Assembly: GCA_037013495.1 (NCBI GenBank)
Contig: CM072807.1
Span: 14,387,001 to 14,451,000 of the forward strand
Reading direction: 5' to 3'
DNA length: 64,000 nt
Source of the DNA: Hippophae tibetana
Lineage: Eukaryota; Streptophyta; Magnoliopsida; Rosales; Elaeagnaceae
Shown: positions 1 through 10,915 of the stretch, piece by piece
Numbering within the stretch: the first letter of the stretch is position 1
Layout: every line of letters starts with the position of its first letter
Program-made: the position numbers and the translations under genes
Notes under the pieces: model-generated
Told to the model about the DNA's origin: nothing
What the model saw: the letters and a program-made list of their open reading frames with translations, nothing else
Databases searched by the model: none

Positions 1-655
1 TTTCTTGTTTTGCAAAAACTATTCAATTAGCTTTTTCATTAAGTTAATTTATAAACATTTATGGTTATGTTTGATGAATGAACAAGCCTACAATACTTGC
101 AATATTGTGCTTTAAACTGATTGTTCTAAGGTTACTAGATGATTTTGATTTATCTTATATATTTATTAAATCATCTAGTTATGGTTATTCATTATTAAAT
201 CAACTCTATGACACACATTTGCACTTATGTTATTGTGCTAATATTTCAGGTACTGGTGGAATGGGTTCGATTGCTTATATGACTCAAGTTATTGTAGCAC
301 TAGTTTAGATCTAAGCATCTTTCTTGTAGAGGCTATAATGAAAAAAATGACTTAAAATTAAATTATTTGGGAGCATTATCTTGGTGGTAGTATAAGACAT
401 GGCCTTATAATTTGACCTTATTTTTCATAGTGGATAATTAGATAGTCTAATAGACCTGTGGTTTTCCTATTAGGTCATTAGTGTAGTATAAGTTATTTCC
501 ACCTAAAAATCTTATGTCTCAATTTTTATATTTCTACATTATTATTTTTTACATAATTGTGTGCCTAGTCATCTATGAAATTTTTAATTTGTCATAATTT
601 CATTGATTATCTATTCACCCTCTAGCTCATTCGGTCTGTATCTAAAAAAACTTTT
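1..655. other. A+T-rich stretch, no gene seen
   Basis: No convincing coding region. The last 60 bases (a run containing ATTCACCCTCTAG just before a primer-site-like TTTGGTATCAACTCC at about 656-670) look like the end of a copia LTR or leader, so part of this stretch is probably the upstream LTR of the gag fossil that follows. The LTR start was not located. Confidence 0.35.
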
Positions 656-2500
656 ATTTGGTATCAACTCCATCACTAGATACACTTAGTATGCCTAGAA
701 CCTTATTATGGATCATTTGAGAGATGGTTCATCTACAACCTATACACCTTACTTTAATAGGTCTAATTACCCATATTGGAAGGCTTACATGAGAGTATTT
801 CTAAGGTCTATAGATGAAAGTGCCTGGAACTCTATACTTTAGGTTAGGAATCACCAACGGTTATCAAAGATCATGTTTTTACTTTTAAACCTAGGAAAGA
901 CTAAACCATTAAAGATAAAGATGGTAGCAACTGGTAATAAAAAGGGTATTAATACTATTTTTAGTGCAGTGTTTGCTGATGGGTTTCATCGTATTTATCT
1001 TGTTGATATTACATAGCATGTTTGGGATATTTTAGACGTTACCCATAAGGGTACCTCATAAGTTAAATGAATAAAATATTACATACTTAGTACTCAATTT
1101 GAGAATATTAGGATGAAAGCATATAAGAATTTTTCTAAATTATATGCTAAATTATGTGATATTACTAACACCTATGTCAAAGAGAAAATTGATTATTTCA
1201 GGATAGTTATAAAGATTCTTTATACGCTACCATATCTCTTCCATGTAAAGCTCAGTACCATTGATGAAAGCAAGGATGTGGACACTATCAAAATAGATGA
1301 ACTTTTTGGCTCAATTGAACCTTTGAGATAAGTTTATCCTCCCACAAAGAACAAAGGTTTTGCCTTCAAAACTACTATGATTAACAAAGGTGACAATGAA
1401 AAAGCATAATTAGCACTCTTTACTAGAAGATTGAACAAAATATTCAACAAAAAGGATTATAATTTGAGAAAACACGCTTTGAATGTATGGGTTTTGTCAC
1501 TTTATAGTTGACTGCGAAAATAAGAAGAACAACATTGGAAGAGCCTTCAACACTACACTTATTGACTCGGAAGTGATAACGCCAATTCAATTGAATCAAA
1601 AAATAGTGACAACAATTTTCTAGCATTTGCTGCAAAACCCGGTGGATACTCCAATAAGAGTGACATTGATTTAGACAATGAGGAAAGTGACTTTTAATTC
1701 TTACTTAAATATTTTAATGTCACTAGTATTAATGAAGTGTTTAGAGAGCTCGTAATATGCAAAAGAGATAAAGATAAGTTGCTTGTAGAAGTAACTAAAT
1801 TCAATAAAAAACTAAAAATCTTATGAAATAAATTTATCAATACTAGAAAAATATAATGTTGATCTATCTATACATTATAATATTTTTAATTCAAGTCTTA
1901 CAAGTTTAGAACAAGAGAAACAAAACCTAGTATAGAAACTTGAACAATCTAAGGAAGCTATAAAAAGACTATCAATTGGAGTTGAAAGGTTGAAAAAAGT
2001 TCTTGATTATGGAAAGTCAGCTAGAGAACATTACTCCATACTCTTCAAAATCAATTGAATTTTAAAGCCCCTAGACATGTCTTCCTCACATGCTACACCT
2101 TTAACATCAAGAACTAAATTGGTATGACCTTCTAATTCTTCTTCTACTATTACTCATTATACTCAGAACAATTAAACATATGATTGAAAAGGATGTTAAA
2201 TTTGTTCATATTTTTCGTGATTGTGGTATGAAAGTTCATATTGGACCACATTGTAGATTTCTCATGAAATATCCTTATTTTAACAATACTTTTCATGCTA
2301 GATATTTTGAAATTCATCATCCATACATATATGCTAAATCTCCACCAATGATGAAAAAGAAAAATAATAAAGGCAAAAATAAGGATAAACCTAAGACCAA
2401 TTCAAAAATAATTAAATCAATCAAATCCAAACTAAAAGATATTATAAAACCAAAATTCAAGACAATTTTCTTTAGGAAATATTTCATTTTTCCAATTTGT
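656..2500 (+). mobile_element. Ty1/copia gag fossil, SIRE-like
   Basis: A primer-binding-site-like motif (about 657-670) precedes gag-like coding remnants. Recognisable parts are a capsid N-terminal motif around an FNRSNYPYWKAYMR string (about 750-800), a UBN2-type gag block (about 1,113-1,330), a helical Leu/Lys-rich stretch (about 1,880-2,040) and a decayed zinc-knuckle-like CGMKVHIGPHC block (about 2,220-2,260). This order is usual for SIRE-type copia gag. It is clearly broken, with many interruptions, and no pol follows directly. Old fossil. Confidence 0.7.
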
Positions 2501-4150
2501 TGACCATATCTCTCTTTCACCTAGAATTTTTTATAGTGTGCTTGTTTGATCCTAAGTAAGCATGCTAATTTGTTTAGTTTAATTATTTTCATTTTTGAAT
2601 TTAGTAGTTTGATGCTTGATTTTGCTCTAGTTTATTTAAAATCAGTTATTTAAAATCAATTTTTTTAAAAAGGAGTAGAATTGTTCTAACATTTAAATAA
2701 ACTTCAAATATTATTTTGGATCAAGAAAATGAATATTTTGCATAATTTGGTTTACTTCAATTAATTATTCATGGTACAAATGAGTATCTTGTTCTATGCA
2801 TTTATATTCTTCCATACATCTAATGATTGATATTTAATAAGAACTCACTCACATACTCACTAGACACATAAGTATGTCATGCTTGAATTTTATAATTAAT
2901 TATGTGAGACTTTAGGTGTTGAGATAACCTTGATTGTTAAAGTTATGGTTGAACTCGATCTTTCATTATATAAAATACAACTATAGAGAGACACCTAGTT
3001 TTGAGAAGGCTACTTACTATGATGTGTGAAAGCTACCGTAGTAAGTGGAGAGAGCTACCTCAAAACTACTATGAAATTCATCATACTAGGTGTATTAGTT
3101 CATGTATATATCCTTCGCAAAAGAAAAATAATATGATAAAGAAAAAATTTATAGAAAAAAAATGGATGCACAAAAAGAAAGAGCCACAGATGATTATACA
3201 AAAAGAAAAATATATAATCAATCCCTTATATAAATAATGAGAGAGAATTCAAAAGAAAATTTATTTCAAGTTCTCTCTTAGTAAGAAATTTTTTATTATA
3301 TACAAGTATGAATTCAACTAAAGTTTTTGCATAATAGTTGATGTTTGGTTCTTTAAATATTTCATAATTAATCATAAATGAAGTAATTGATATACTCTTG
3401 TAGTTTCAATATTTATCTCACCTTGAGAGATTGATAATATGGCACCATATGTGTTAAAAAATAAATGTGCTTTATCAGAAGACCATACAATAAAATAATT
3501 CAATTTCGTTAAAGAATGATTTTTTTATCTCAAATTTGATTATTTGAGTGAAGTTCATATTTGAATAAATCTACTACCTTGATTTTAAAAAAAGAGGTAT
3601 TTTTATTTTTATTTGGTTTTTAATCATTTAATTTAATTTTGGGTGGCTATTTAAAAAATTTGAGTTAATATAGGACATAAGGAAAAAATTTACATTTTTT
3701 TTGGGTTTATGTCATTCGATTGATCAATGATGAACTAGATTGATCGAAGTATGAATGTTGATCGATCGACATTTATCTTGATTGATTGAACAAGTTCAAT
3801 TTACATACTCAGCGCCCACAAACTCTAAAACCTTAGGGGCCCCTTACATTTTTCATTCAAAAATGCACCAAACCTACTGATTAATGCCTCTAAATCACTT
3901 AAATTGCTTAATTCACTTTGCAAGCATCAATCTCTAGAAAAAAACATATATTTAGGTAAAAATCATCATAACTCCATTATTATCATTTTCCCTCATTTTC
4001 TCACCAAACAAAAACTTTTTTTGAGATTGATTCTACAATCTCTTCTGAATAACAGTTCCTTGATCTTGATTTTATAATTTTTGAAAAAAAAATCAACAAC
4101 TCGAGTAATTTGCAATTTAAGGGTATTTTTGTCTTTTTTAGTTTTGTGCT
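2501..4150. other. Non-coding A+T-rich interval
   Basis: No gene recognised. A short open frame at 3,001-3,237 (+) is basic and low-complexity and has no family I know. About 3,715-3,800 holds several TGATCGAT/TGATTGAT-like words in both orientations, a local imperfect repeat. The interval may be the non-coding part of the copia element upstream, but nothing proves it. Confidence 0.4.
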
Positions 4151-4945
4151 CAGTTTCTGTAATGGCCACATGATGTCATGAACTTCTTACTGGTACTCTA
4201 GCCCACATTCCTCTCAATAGTAGAACGATGAATTAGAATTGAGGTATCACACTTCTTTCTCTAAATGTCCCATTTTACTGAAACGTGGGATAACTTGGCA
4301 ATTGTTTTATGAAATTGGAGTTATCCGATCCATTAGGGATCTAGGTTGGCAATATTTGTTTACACCAGCCGAATTATATTACCCATCCCTTGTTCGTGAA
4401 CTGTATGCAAATATTAACCCCATAATCCATCACCTAGGACCAATGAGCTATAAATATTCGTCCATAATAAAACTGTTGACATTTGGACTTAGAGAATCAA
4501 CACTTTTTTGTCCATTTTGCACATTGGGGATCATGGTTTTAATTTATAACGGTATAACATTTCTAATGAATATTTTTAATTAAACTTTCGAGTTCATCTA
4601 ATGTTTTTCTCGATGATATTTATCCTTGGTGAGTTCATTCCATTCTATCGAGCATGAAACAAAATGGTATGTTAAAACCTGTTACCTTCTAAACACTCAT
4701 TTGAGATTGAACACCTACATGCAAATATGTTATATTGTATTGGAAAAGTTGTTGAATTCAATATAGGTTTAGTTATTCAGAATGAGAATATAAACCAATC
4801 TTAGATTGTTAACGTAAGGATTGGTCTTCCCTATAGTTTTCGTATCACTCAATTGATTCCAGCAATGGGTGTACAAAAAAAGAGGTATTTTAATACCGTT
4901 CACTTAATGAGTGACATTGGAAAGCCAACCATCTCAAGATCATAT
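4150..4945 (+). pseudogene. Remnant of a plant transposon-protein domain
   Basis: The open frame 4,239-4,583 and the sequence after it resemble the domain annotated in plant genomes as 'putative plant transposon protein' (Pfam PF20167, from memory). The key likeness is the YYPSLVRELYANI motif (about 4,377-4,415), which in the family reads roughly YPxLVREFYANL, preceded by an Ile-rich, LGW-containing stretch. Further weak family-like motifs, HLHANMLY and LPYSFRITQLIPAMGV, follow at about 4,707-4,870. That domain usually sits in large Ty3/gypsy-associated or env-like ORFs, so this is most likely an element fossil, not a host gene. Broken. Confidence 0.45.
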
Positions 4946-4981
4946 GCTCAAACATCAAAGAGATAAATATTTCTTGATATT

Positions 4982-6482
4982 TGATGAGCGAAAACCGGCA
5001 TCGCCGATTCTTGCCAATACTTTGGTTTTAATATTTACAAAACTCTCGCAAGTGCACGAATCATTTCGAAGAAAATGATAAGTATACCCCCAAGGTCGAT
5101 CTAAGGAAGGAATGTATGTGGTTTCTAATTTATTATTCAAACTTTTAAAAACGAAATTAAATCCTAAACATCCTGTCACGATATTTTGGGGTTTTGTGTT
5201 TTTAATCTAATTACATAAAATTAAACATAGATTCAATAAACATTTATGCAAATTTTATCATTTATAATGGCGGAGTATTTATGGATATAATAACTAAGTT
5301 AATTATGCTTGCTCATATTATCTAGGTTATTAAAGATATGAATTGATATTTATTGATTCTCCCTTTTTTGTATGAATACCACCTTTGGTGGGGTTAGATA
5401 TTCTTTGTTAACTAAACAAATCAATTAACACCTATGGGTGGGGTTGATAACTAATATGCTTAATTAAATTAATTCCTTTTTCTAAAAGATTGAAAATGAA
5501 CCATTTAAATGCCACCTTTGGTGGGGTTAGACAGTTTAAACTTTATTCAAGGTGTCCAAATTAAACCTAAGAATTTAGTTATCCGAGTACTAACTTTCAA
5601 GTTTTAAAACCACTACCGAAAACATGTTGTCAATACATTTTCAGATAATAATTCTTATAAAAATTTTTGAAATAGAGCTTCACTCTAACTACCGGGCGAT
5701 TGTACCATCAAATAAAAGAGCACTACTCTAAATCAGACCGGATAACTAAACCTTAAAATCTAATTTTCAGGTTTAAGTTTGTAATGAAAAATAATATATT
5801 TCTCTCTAACATTCTTAATATAAAATCTTGAATAAAAATAAAATCAATTCATTTTAGAGATTTTCACCTATTTAATATTTCGTAAGCATAACAACGTTAT
5901 TATTATATCATGTTTACAAACAGTCAGCAGAGTTAAATTTAATCACAAACAAATTAAATATAACATGTAAGAATAAAGCATAAAAAATAACTGTAAAGAA
6001 AATAAAATCCTTACAGAACTTTGATGGTATTCCTGTTGTTAAAAAGTGGTGAAAACACGGAGTGGTGATTGCTGATGTCATTGATGATGTCAGCATGACG
6101 TCATGGGGTGGCTGCGTGCGAAAATGGGGCAAAATGGCAGCGGCGCGCGCGGAGGGCAACTGGGGCTTGGCGGCTCGGTGGCGTGTTTTTCTCTTTTTTG
6201 ACATTTTCACCTTTTTGACCCATTTTGTCCAATTTTTCCATATTTGTTGACCTTTCCTCATTTATTTATTAATATATTTGTGATGTATTACTTCCAGTAT
6301 TCCTATTTGAGTCTTTAAGTTACGTTTTTAAGCGAAAATACCTGAAAAATAATAAAAATACCCGTGATTCCGAAAAAAACAAATTTATATAAATATATGA
6401 TAAAACATTTAAATATATATTTTTTTAATTAATTAATGTGCATAAAATCATGGTAATTTTAGTGCTTTTTGGGCACTCATCA
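4982..6482 (-). mobile_element. Athila-type Ty3/gypsy LTR (copy A), probably solo
   Basis: A 1.5-kb unit beginning TGATGAGCG and ending GCACTCATCA, so it has TG..CA ends inside a short imperfect inverted repeat. Its body matches, in reverse complement, the 1.5 kb that ends at 54,656, which is followed by an Athila-like primer site; this sets the orientation as minus. Copy B (9,471-10,915) is a third member. No matching 5-bp target duplication is visible (ATATT on the left, GCTAC on the right), and the right flank is copia reverse-transcriptase sequence, so it probably inserted into a copia element with loss of flanking DNA. Confidence 0.75.
6073..6103. promoter_or_regulatory. Cluster of three TGACGTCA-like octamers
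   Basis: Within 31 bases there are TGATGTCA (6,073-6,080), TGATGTCA (6,085-6,092) and the palindrome TGACGTCA (6,096-6,103). These fit the core bound by plant TGA/bZIP factors. They sit in the only G+C-rich patch (about 6,070-6,180) of LTR copy A, in the part that would be U3. Function is inferred from motif identity only. Confidence 0.4.
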
Positions 6483-7341
6483 GCTACACAAGGCAAACCA
6501 ATTCCTCTCTAAAACCTTTGTTATGAAGGATATGGGTAAGGCATCTTATGTCATTGGCATTAAGATCCATAGAGATAGACAGTTTTGGATACTCCATTGT
6601 GGGCATCCCTGGTTGTGTTGATTCACACAAATTAACATCTAGTTACATTTTCATGCTTGTTGGTGGAGCCATGTCTTGGAGAAGTGTGAAGCAGTCCTTG
6701 ACTGCTACTTCTACTATGGAGGCTAAGTTCGTATCATGTTTTGAGGACACATCACATGGTGTATGGATGAAGAGTTTCATTTTAGAGCTTAGAGTAGTTG
6801 ACTCCATTTCTAGGCCATTAAGATTGTTCCGTGATAACTCAGCTATCGTGTTTATGTCTAAGAACAAAAAAAGTGGTAGTAGTTGTAAGCACATCGACAT
6901 TAAATACTTGGCCATAAGAGAATGTGTTAAGGAAAATAAAGTGGTCATTGAGCACATTAACACTGAGTTGATGATTGTTGATTCTTTGACTAAAGGCATG
7001 CCACCACTGAAATTTAAGGATCATGTAGAGAAAATAAGAATTGGTTCCACTTTGTAAATGTAAATATATACAATTTATTAATGAAACTATTATATATTGT
7101 AATATTTTCTCATATTCATGTACACCTTAATTGTTTTGAGAAAATATATATTTTATTGGACCAAGAATAAATATAGGATTTATTCATTAAGTTTCGTTAC
7201 CACATAAAGTATAATACTTGAGAAACTAAATACATTGTAATACATGGAAGATAATACTCGCTCTTAGAGGACCTATCACTATGATTCATGTATTTTTTTA
7301 CTCAAGAGAATTTAGCTTAATGTTTGCACAAAGTGGGAGAA
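6483..7341 (+). mobile_element. Ty1/copia reverse transcriptase tail and RNase H fossil
   Basis: The sequence just right of LTR A encodes the copia RT motif FVMKDMGKASYVIGIKIHRD (about 6,515-6,577). The frame 6,548-7,057 then carries the RNase H and C-terminal block typical of Tnt1-like copia elements: SWRSVKQSLTATSTMEAKF, then KHIDIKYLAIRE, then a DSLTKGMPPLKFKDHVE tail. A short purine-rich tract AAGTGGGAGA (7,331-7,340) marks the polypurine tract. It is broken, with the upstream pol parts absent from the immediate neighbourhood. Confidence 0.8.
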
Positions 7342-7560
7342 TGTAACATCAGAGTGGTGCAAAAGAACGGTGGTAACGGTTCGGTTTCATCAAAATCGTA
7401 TGTCGGTTACAAAACCATATGAGGTTCTTGATGGGAGAATCTTTATAAAGGCATCATGTCCTCTCACTACTTACCGATTCCTTCATATATACCATCAAAA
7501 CTTAGAGAGTAAGTGTGAGAAATTTGATCAATGGTAGGAGGTATGATTTCAATCCAATTT
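7342..7560 (+). mobile_element. 3' LTR of the copia remnant (start certain, end not)
   Basis: The LTR begins TGTAACATCAGAG directly after the polypurine tract. A TATA-like TTTATAAAGG lies at about 7,442-7,451, as expected of an LTR promoter. The 3' boundary was not resolved, as no second copy of this LTR was found in the window for comparison. Confidence 0.6.
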
Positions 7561-8781
7561 TGCTTATGCTATGTTCAAATTTACGTTTATATGGTTTTCT
7601 GAACATTTCTAGATTGAATTGTGATTTACAATGTAGCTAGATAAATTTTTTAGAAGGGTTCAGATTTGTATATTTTAGTATATAAAATATTAAATATAAA
7701 ATCTATAAATTAGGAACAATAATTTAACTATATGTAACTTATTTGAACATTTGAAATTCTAAGGTTCAAATTTTATTTACGAGTATATTTAAAAAAATAT
7801 ATACCTTGTTTATTCAAATAAAAAATACAATGATAATTAAATCAATACATTAAATTATTCTGTATTAAAAAATTAGATTTGTTATAAAATGAGAGTAGTA
7901 ACTTTCTAATATTCAAACATTACAAAAAATAAGTTATAGTTATTTATTACATAATGAATGGATAGTATGATATTTTGGTGTTTTTACTTTCATAAATAGG
8001 ATATATTAATTACACTTCTTCAAATTAATATACTTTAGTAACATTATTGTTGCATTTTAGACATTTTAGTTATTTTTTGTGATTTGTTTTTTGATTTTTT
8101 GTTGTTAGAAAAATTAAGTTGAATTGAAATTAATCTAACTAGCAAGAACCCTATTATGTAATGTTTGATGATAAAAATATTTCAAAAAATTAAAATAAAA
8201 TAAATTAAAATCATCAAAATTTACTTAAAATGACTAAAGTATCATCAAATTTAAAAGTTGATTAAAATATACTAATTTAAAGTAAATTTATTAATATATT
8301 AAATTTGTAAAATGAAAGTAACTATCTTTAAATTTTATTAAAAATAAATAAAAAATAATTTATAGATTATAAATTAATAAATTATTTTTAGATAATATAG
8401 TTACCGCTTGTTATTAAGAATAAGTAAAACATGAGATGATACAACATCTTTAACCTATTTGGACAGTATATTAATTACTATGTTTAACCAATTTAGACCA
8501 TGTATAATTACTTGTCCATTAAATTTTACTTTTTTTTGAAAAAAAATTATTAAATTAAAAATACTCACGAAAATAAAACTTTAAATTAATACATAATAAT
8601 ATTTTTTTTCAAATTATGATCGTAATTAATAATTAGAAGTCCAACAATATTTAGAAGATAGGGCATTAGAATCAGAGAATTGCGTAAGAAATATTATGTA
8701 ACTATCAATTGTATAGGAAGTTACAAAAAAATTATCAAATTATTTATAATTTTTAAATGAAATTATGTATACTTATTGTTA
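7561..8781. other. A+T-rich interval, nothing recognised
   Basis: No open frame, RNA gene or repeat recognised. The first part may still belong to the LTR starting at 7,342. Confidence 0.5.
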
Positions 8782-9458
8782 TGTCCCGTTCAAATTATCT
8801 CTCAAAATCAAAAGAAATGGTGTTTGCCTAAATGATCTAGACTTTTTTACAAGTTACTACATCGGAAAGTTATAAAATGACCTACACAGATGTCTAGTTG
8901 GATGGACTCAACTCAAGCCTGGAAAACTCTAGAATGTTCCAAAGTACACTAGCATATGCTGGAAGATGCTAGAAGGAGTTTAAATCTTCTAGAATGTGTT
9001 GGATGGTTCATGAAGCATGTAAAAGTCCTTAGAAGCTTTCAGAATATCTTAGAACTTGCATGAAGTAACTAGACAATCCTAGAAGATTCTAGAGTTGGCT
9101 AGACTTGACTAGAAGGTCCTAGAATCTTGTGGCACATTGTAGATAAAACTAGAACAATGTAAGATATTCTTGTACATTCTAGACATAGAAGGATCTAGAA
9201 ACTTGTGATATAATCTTAAGCTTGGTGTCACACTATAAATAGACATATTGGGAAATTGTAAGATAATCTCTCTAAGAGCAATACAAGGTATTTTTTTTAC
9301 AAACTCTCTTGTGTTCTTTCTTTGCTCTTGAATCCTCTAAATCTCTAAGTCTCATTCTAGTCTTTTTGAAGTGTTTTGTTCGAGTAGGAAGACAGACTTA
9401 GTGCAACGGACTGTGTTAAGTGTCGCACGATTGCTAGTCGAAGTCTAAGATCGTGAAT
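8782..9458 (+). mobile_element. Ty1/copia LTR with CTAGAA-rich U3
   Basis: Begins TGTCCCGTTC and carries about twenty CTAGAA-type hexamers (8,890-9,200), a TATA box TATAAATA at 9,234-9,241, then a U5-like end with GTGCAACGGACTGTG and AAGTGTCGCACG (9,399-9,430). The bases after it (about 9,455-9,468) look like a decayed TGGTATC primer site. The design matches a copia LTR family common in dicots. It appears to be a 5' LTR whose internal region is gone, with LTR B lying 13 bases further on. Confidence 0.6.
8932..9094. promoter_or_regulatory. Heat-shock-element-like motifs in the LTR U3
   Basis: Adjacent inverted GAA units fitting the nGAAnnTTCn heat-shock-factor core occur at 8,932-8,939 (GAATGTTC), 8,987-8,994 (TTCTAGAA) and 9,082-9,094 (GAAGATTCTAGAG, nearly three units), 140-300 bases upstream of the LTR TATA box. 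Heat-responsive LTRs with such elements are known, for example ONSEN/ATCOPIA78 in Arabidopsis. Binding here is inference. Confidence 0.4.
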
Positions 9459-9470
9459 TATGGTGTTTAA

Positions 9471-10915
9471 TAATGAACGAAAATTTAATAGTTAAAATTT
9501 ATATTTTACAAAAATTGTGTAAGTATATAAATATACTTTCAAGGTCGGTTCAAAGAGGAATTACATGGTCTTAACAATTAGTGGAAATTAACTATGTTTA
9601 CTTAGAATTAATTAGATTAATAAAAATATAAATTTAGATTATTGATTTTTCTTTCTATTTATGAAAAGGTCCTTATAGAGATGAAGTTTTTTGTTAATTA
9701 AATAAATTATTATCTTTAAGTAGAGATCATTAATTGATAGATTAAATCATGTTTTATTTTTAAGAAAATAGTAAACTATTTAAATCAATACTTTAGATTA
9801 TGTTACCAATTGAAACTATTATTCAAGGTGACAAAATTAAATTTGGATGGCATTTTTGAAACCTAATTATTATATTTTAAATCTATTATGAAAAGTATGT
9901 TATCAATATATTAATCAATAATAAATTTGTAATGGATTTTGAATAAAAAAATAACATCAATTTATTTGTTAAAAATATTCACCTAAATTAATCTTCATAA
10001 ACATGACAAAAAAATAATAATTCTTATAGTTAAAATCAACTAGACATGTTTAGACTAAGTTTAATGATTTGTGGGTTAAAAATAGCATTCAAAAAATACT
10101 AAAACATTAATTTGTATATAAAAATAAATAAATTCAATTCAAATTTACAATACCAATTAAAGATAGACTACTTGTACTGCTCCATAGTTATGATCTTGAT
10201 CCTCAAATTATTCTTGAATACACAATTATCTTTTGTATTTTCTTTGATCTGGAAAACATCATAAGGATTTTCCTTTTTATTGTTATGAATCTAACCTATT
10301 GTATATAAAATAAAGCTCATAAAACAATAAACAAGAACTCTGGCGATATAGAAGAAACAAATTCTACGTATCAATCTATTTATGAAACCTAAAAATAAAA
10401 CACTTTGTTTATAAAAATAGGTTGACGTAGAAGGCATCAGGTAAATTAAATGCAGGCGTGCCCCAACACAAGTTAAGTTTAGCTTCAACCAACTATAATT
10501 AAAGAGGGCCGTTCCACGACACCATTTATTTCATGCCACGCCACATAATGTTTAACATGCCTAGTGAATCTTACCAGAAGGAGTGCTTCACAGCATACAA
10601 TAATCTTCGTCATGGCACGAAATATTTGACTTTAATTTTTGCTTTACAACCCTTACACGATGGTTGGTTCTTAATATAAGGCTTACATGCCTTACTATAT
10701 TAAGTTCTTAGGATACAAATTGAGTGCTTCAAGTATTATTCTTCATATGTTATATATTTGAAGCTAAAAACACCTAAAATACAATAGAAAATACCAGTGA
10801 TTCCAAACATATATATTTGTATAAATAATTATATAAATATACATAAGCAAATCTATCTATTCACATTTAAGTACAATAAAATCATAAAATAATAATGCTT
10901 TTCAAGCACTTATCA
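9471..10915 (-). mobile_element. Athila-type LTR (copy B), 3' LTR of a minus-strand element
   Basis: Starts TAATGAACGAAAA, aligning with TGATGAGCGAAAA of copy A, and ends GCACTTATCA, aligning with GCACTCATCA. The opening also shares the ACTTTCAAGGTCGGTTC / ACCCCCAAGGTCGATC block. The sequence to its right is the kind of non-coding region that precedes an Athila 3' LTR, read on the minus strand. Strongly diverged from copy A, so old. Confidence 0.65.

Noticed and set aside
3001-3237. 78-codon basic open frame
   Set aside because: Lys/Ile/Tyr-rich low-complexity translation of A+T-rich DNA, with no family and no gene context.
6062-6250. Short open frames on both strands in the G+C-rich patch (5,914-6,261 minus; 6,062-6,250 plus)
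   Set aside because: They lie in a non-coding LTR and have no family resemblance; the patch is better seen as promoter sequence.
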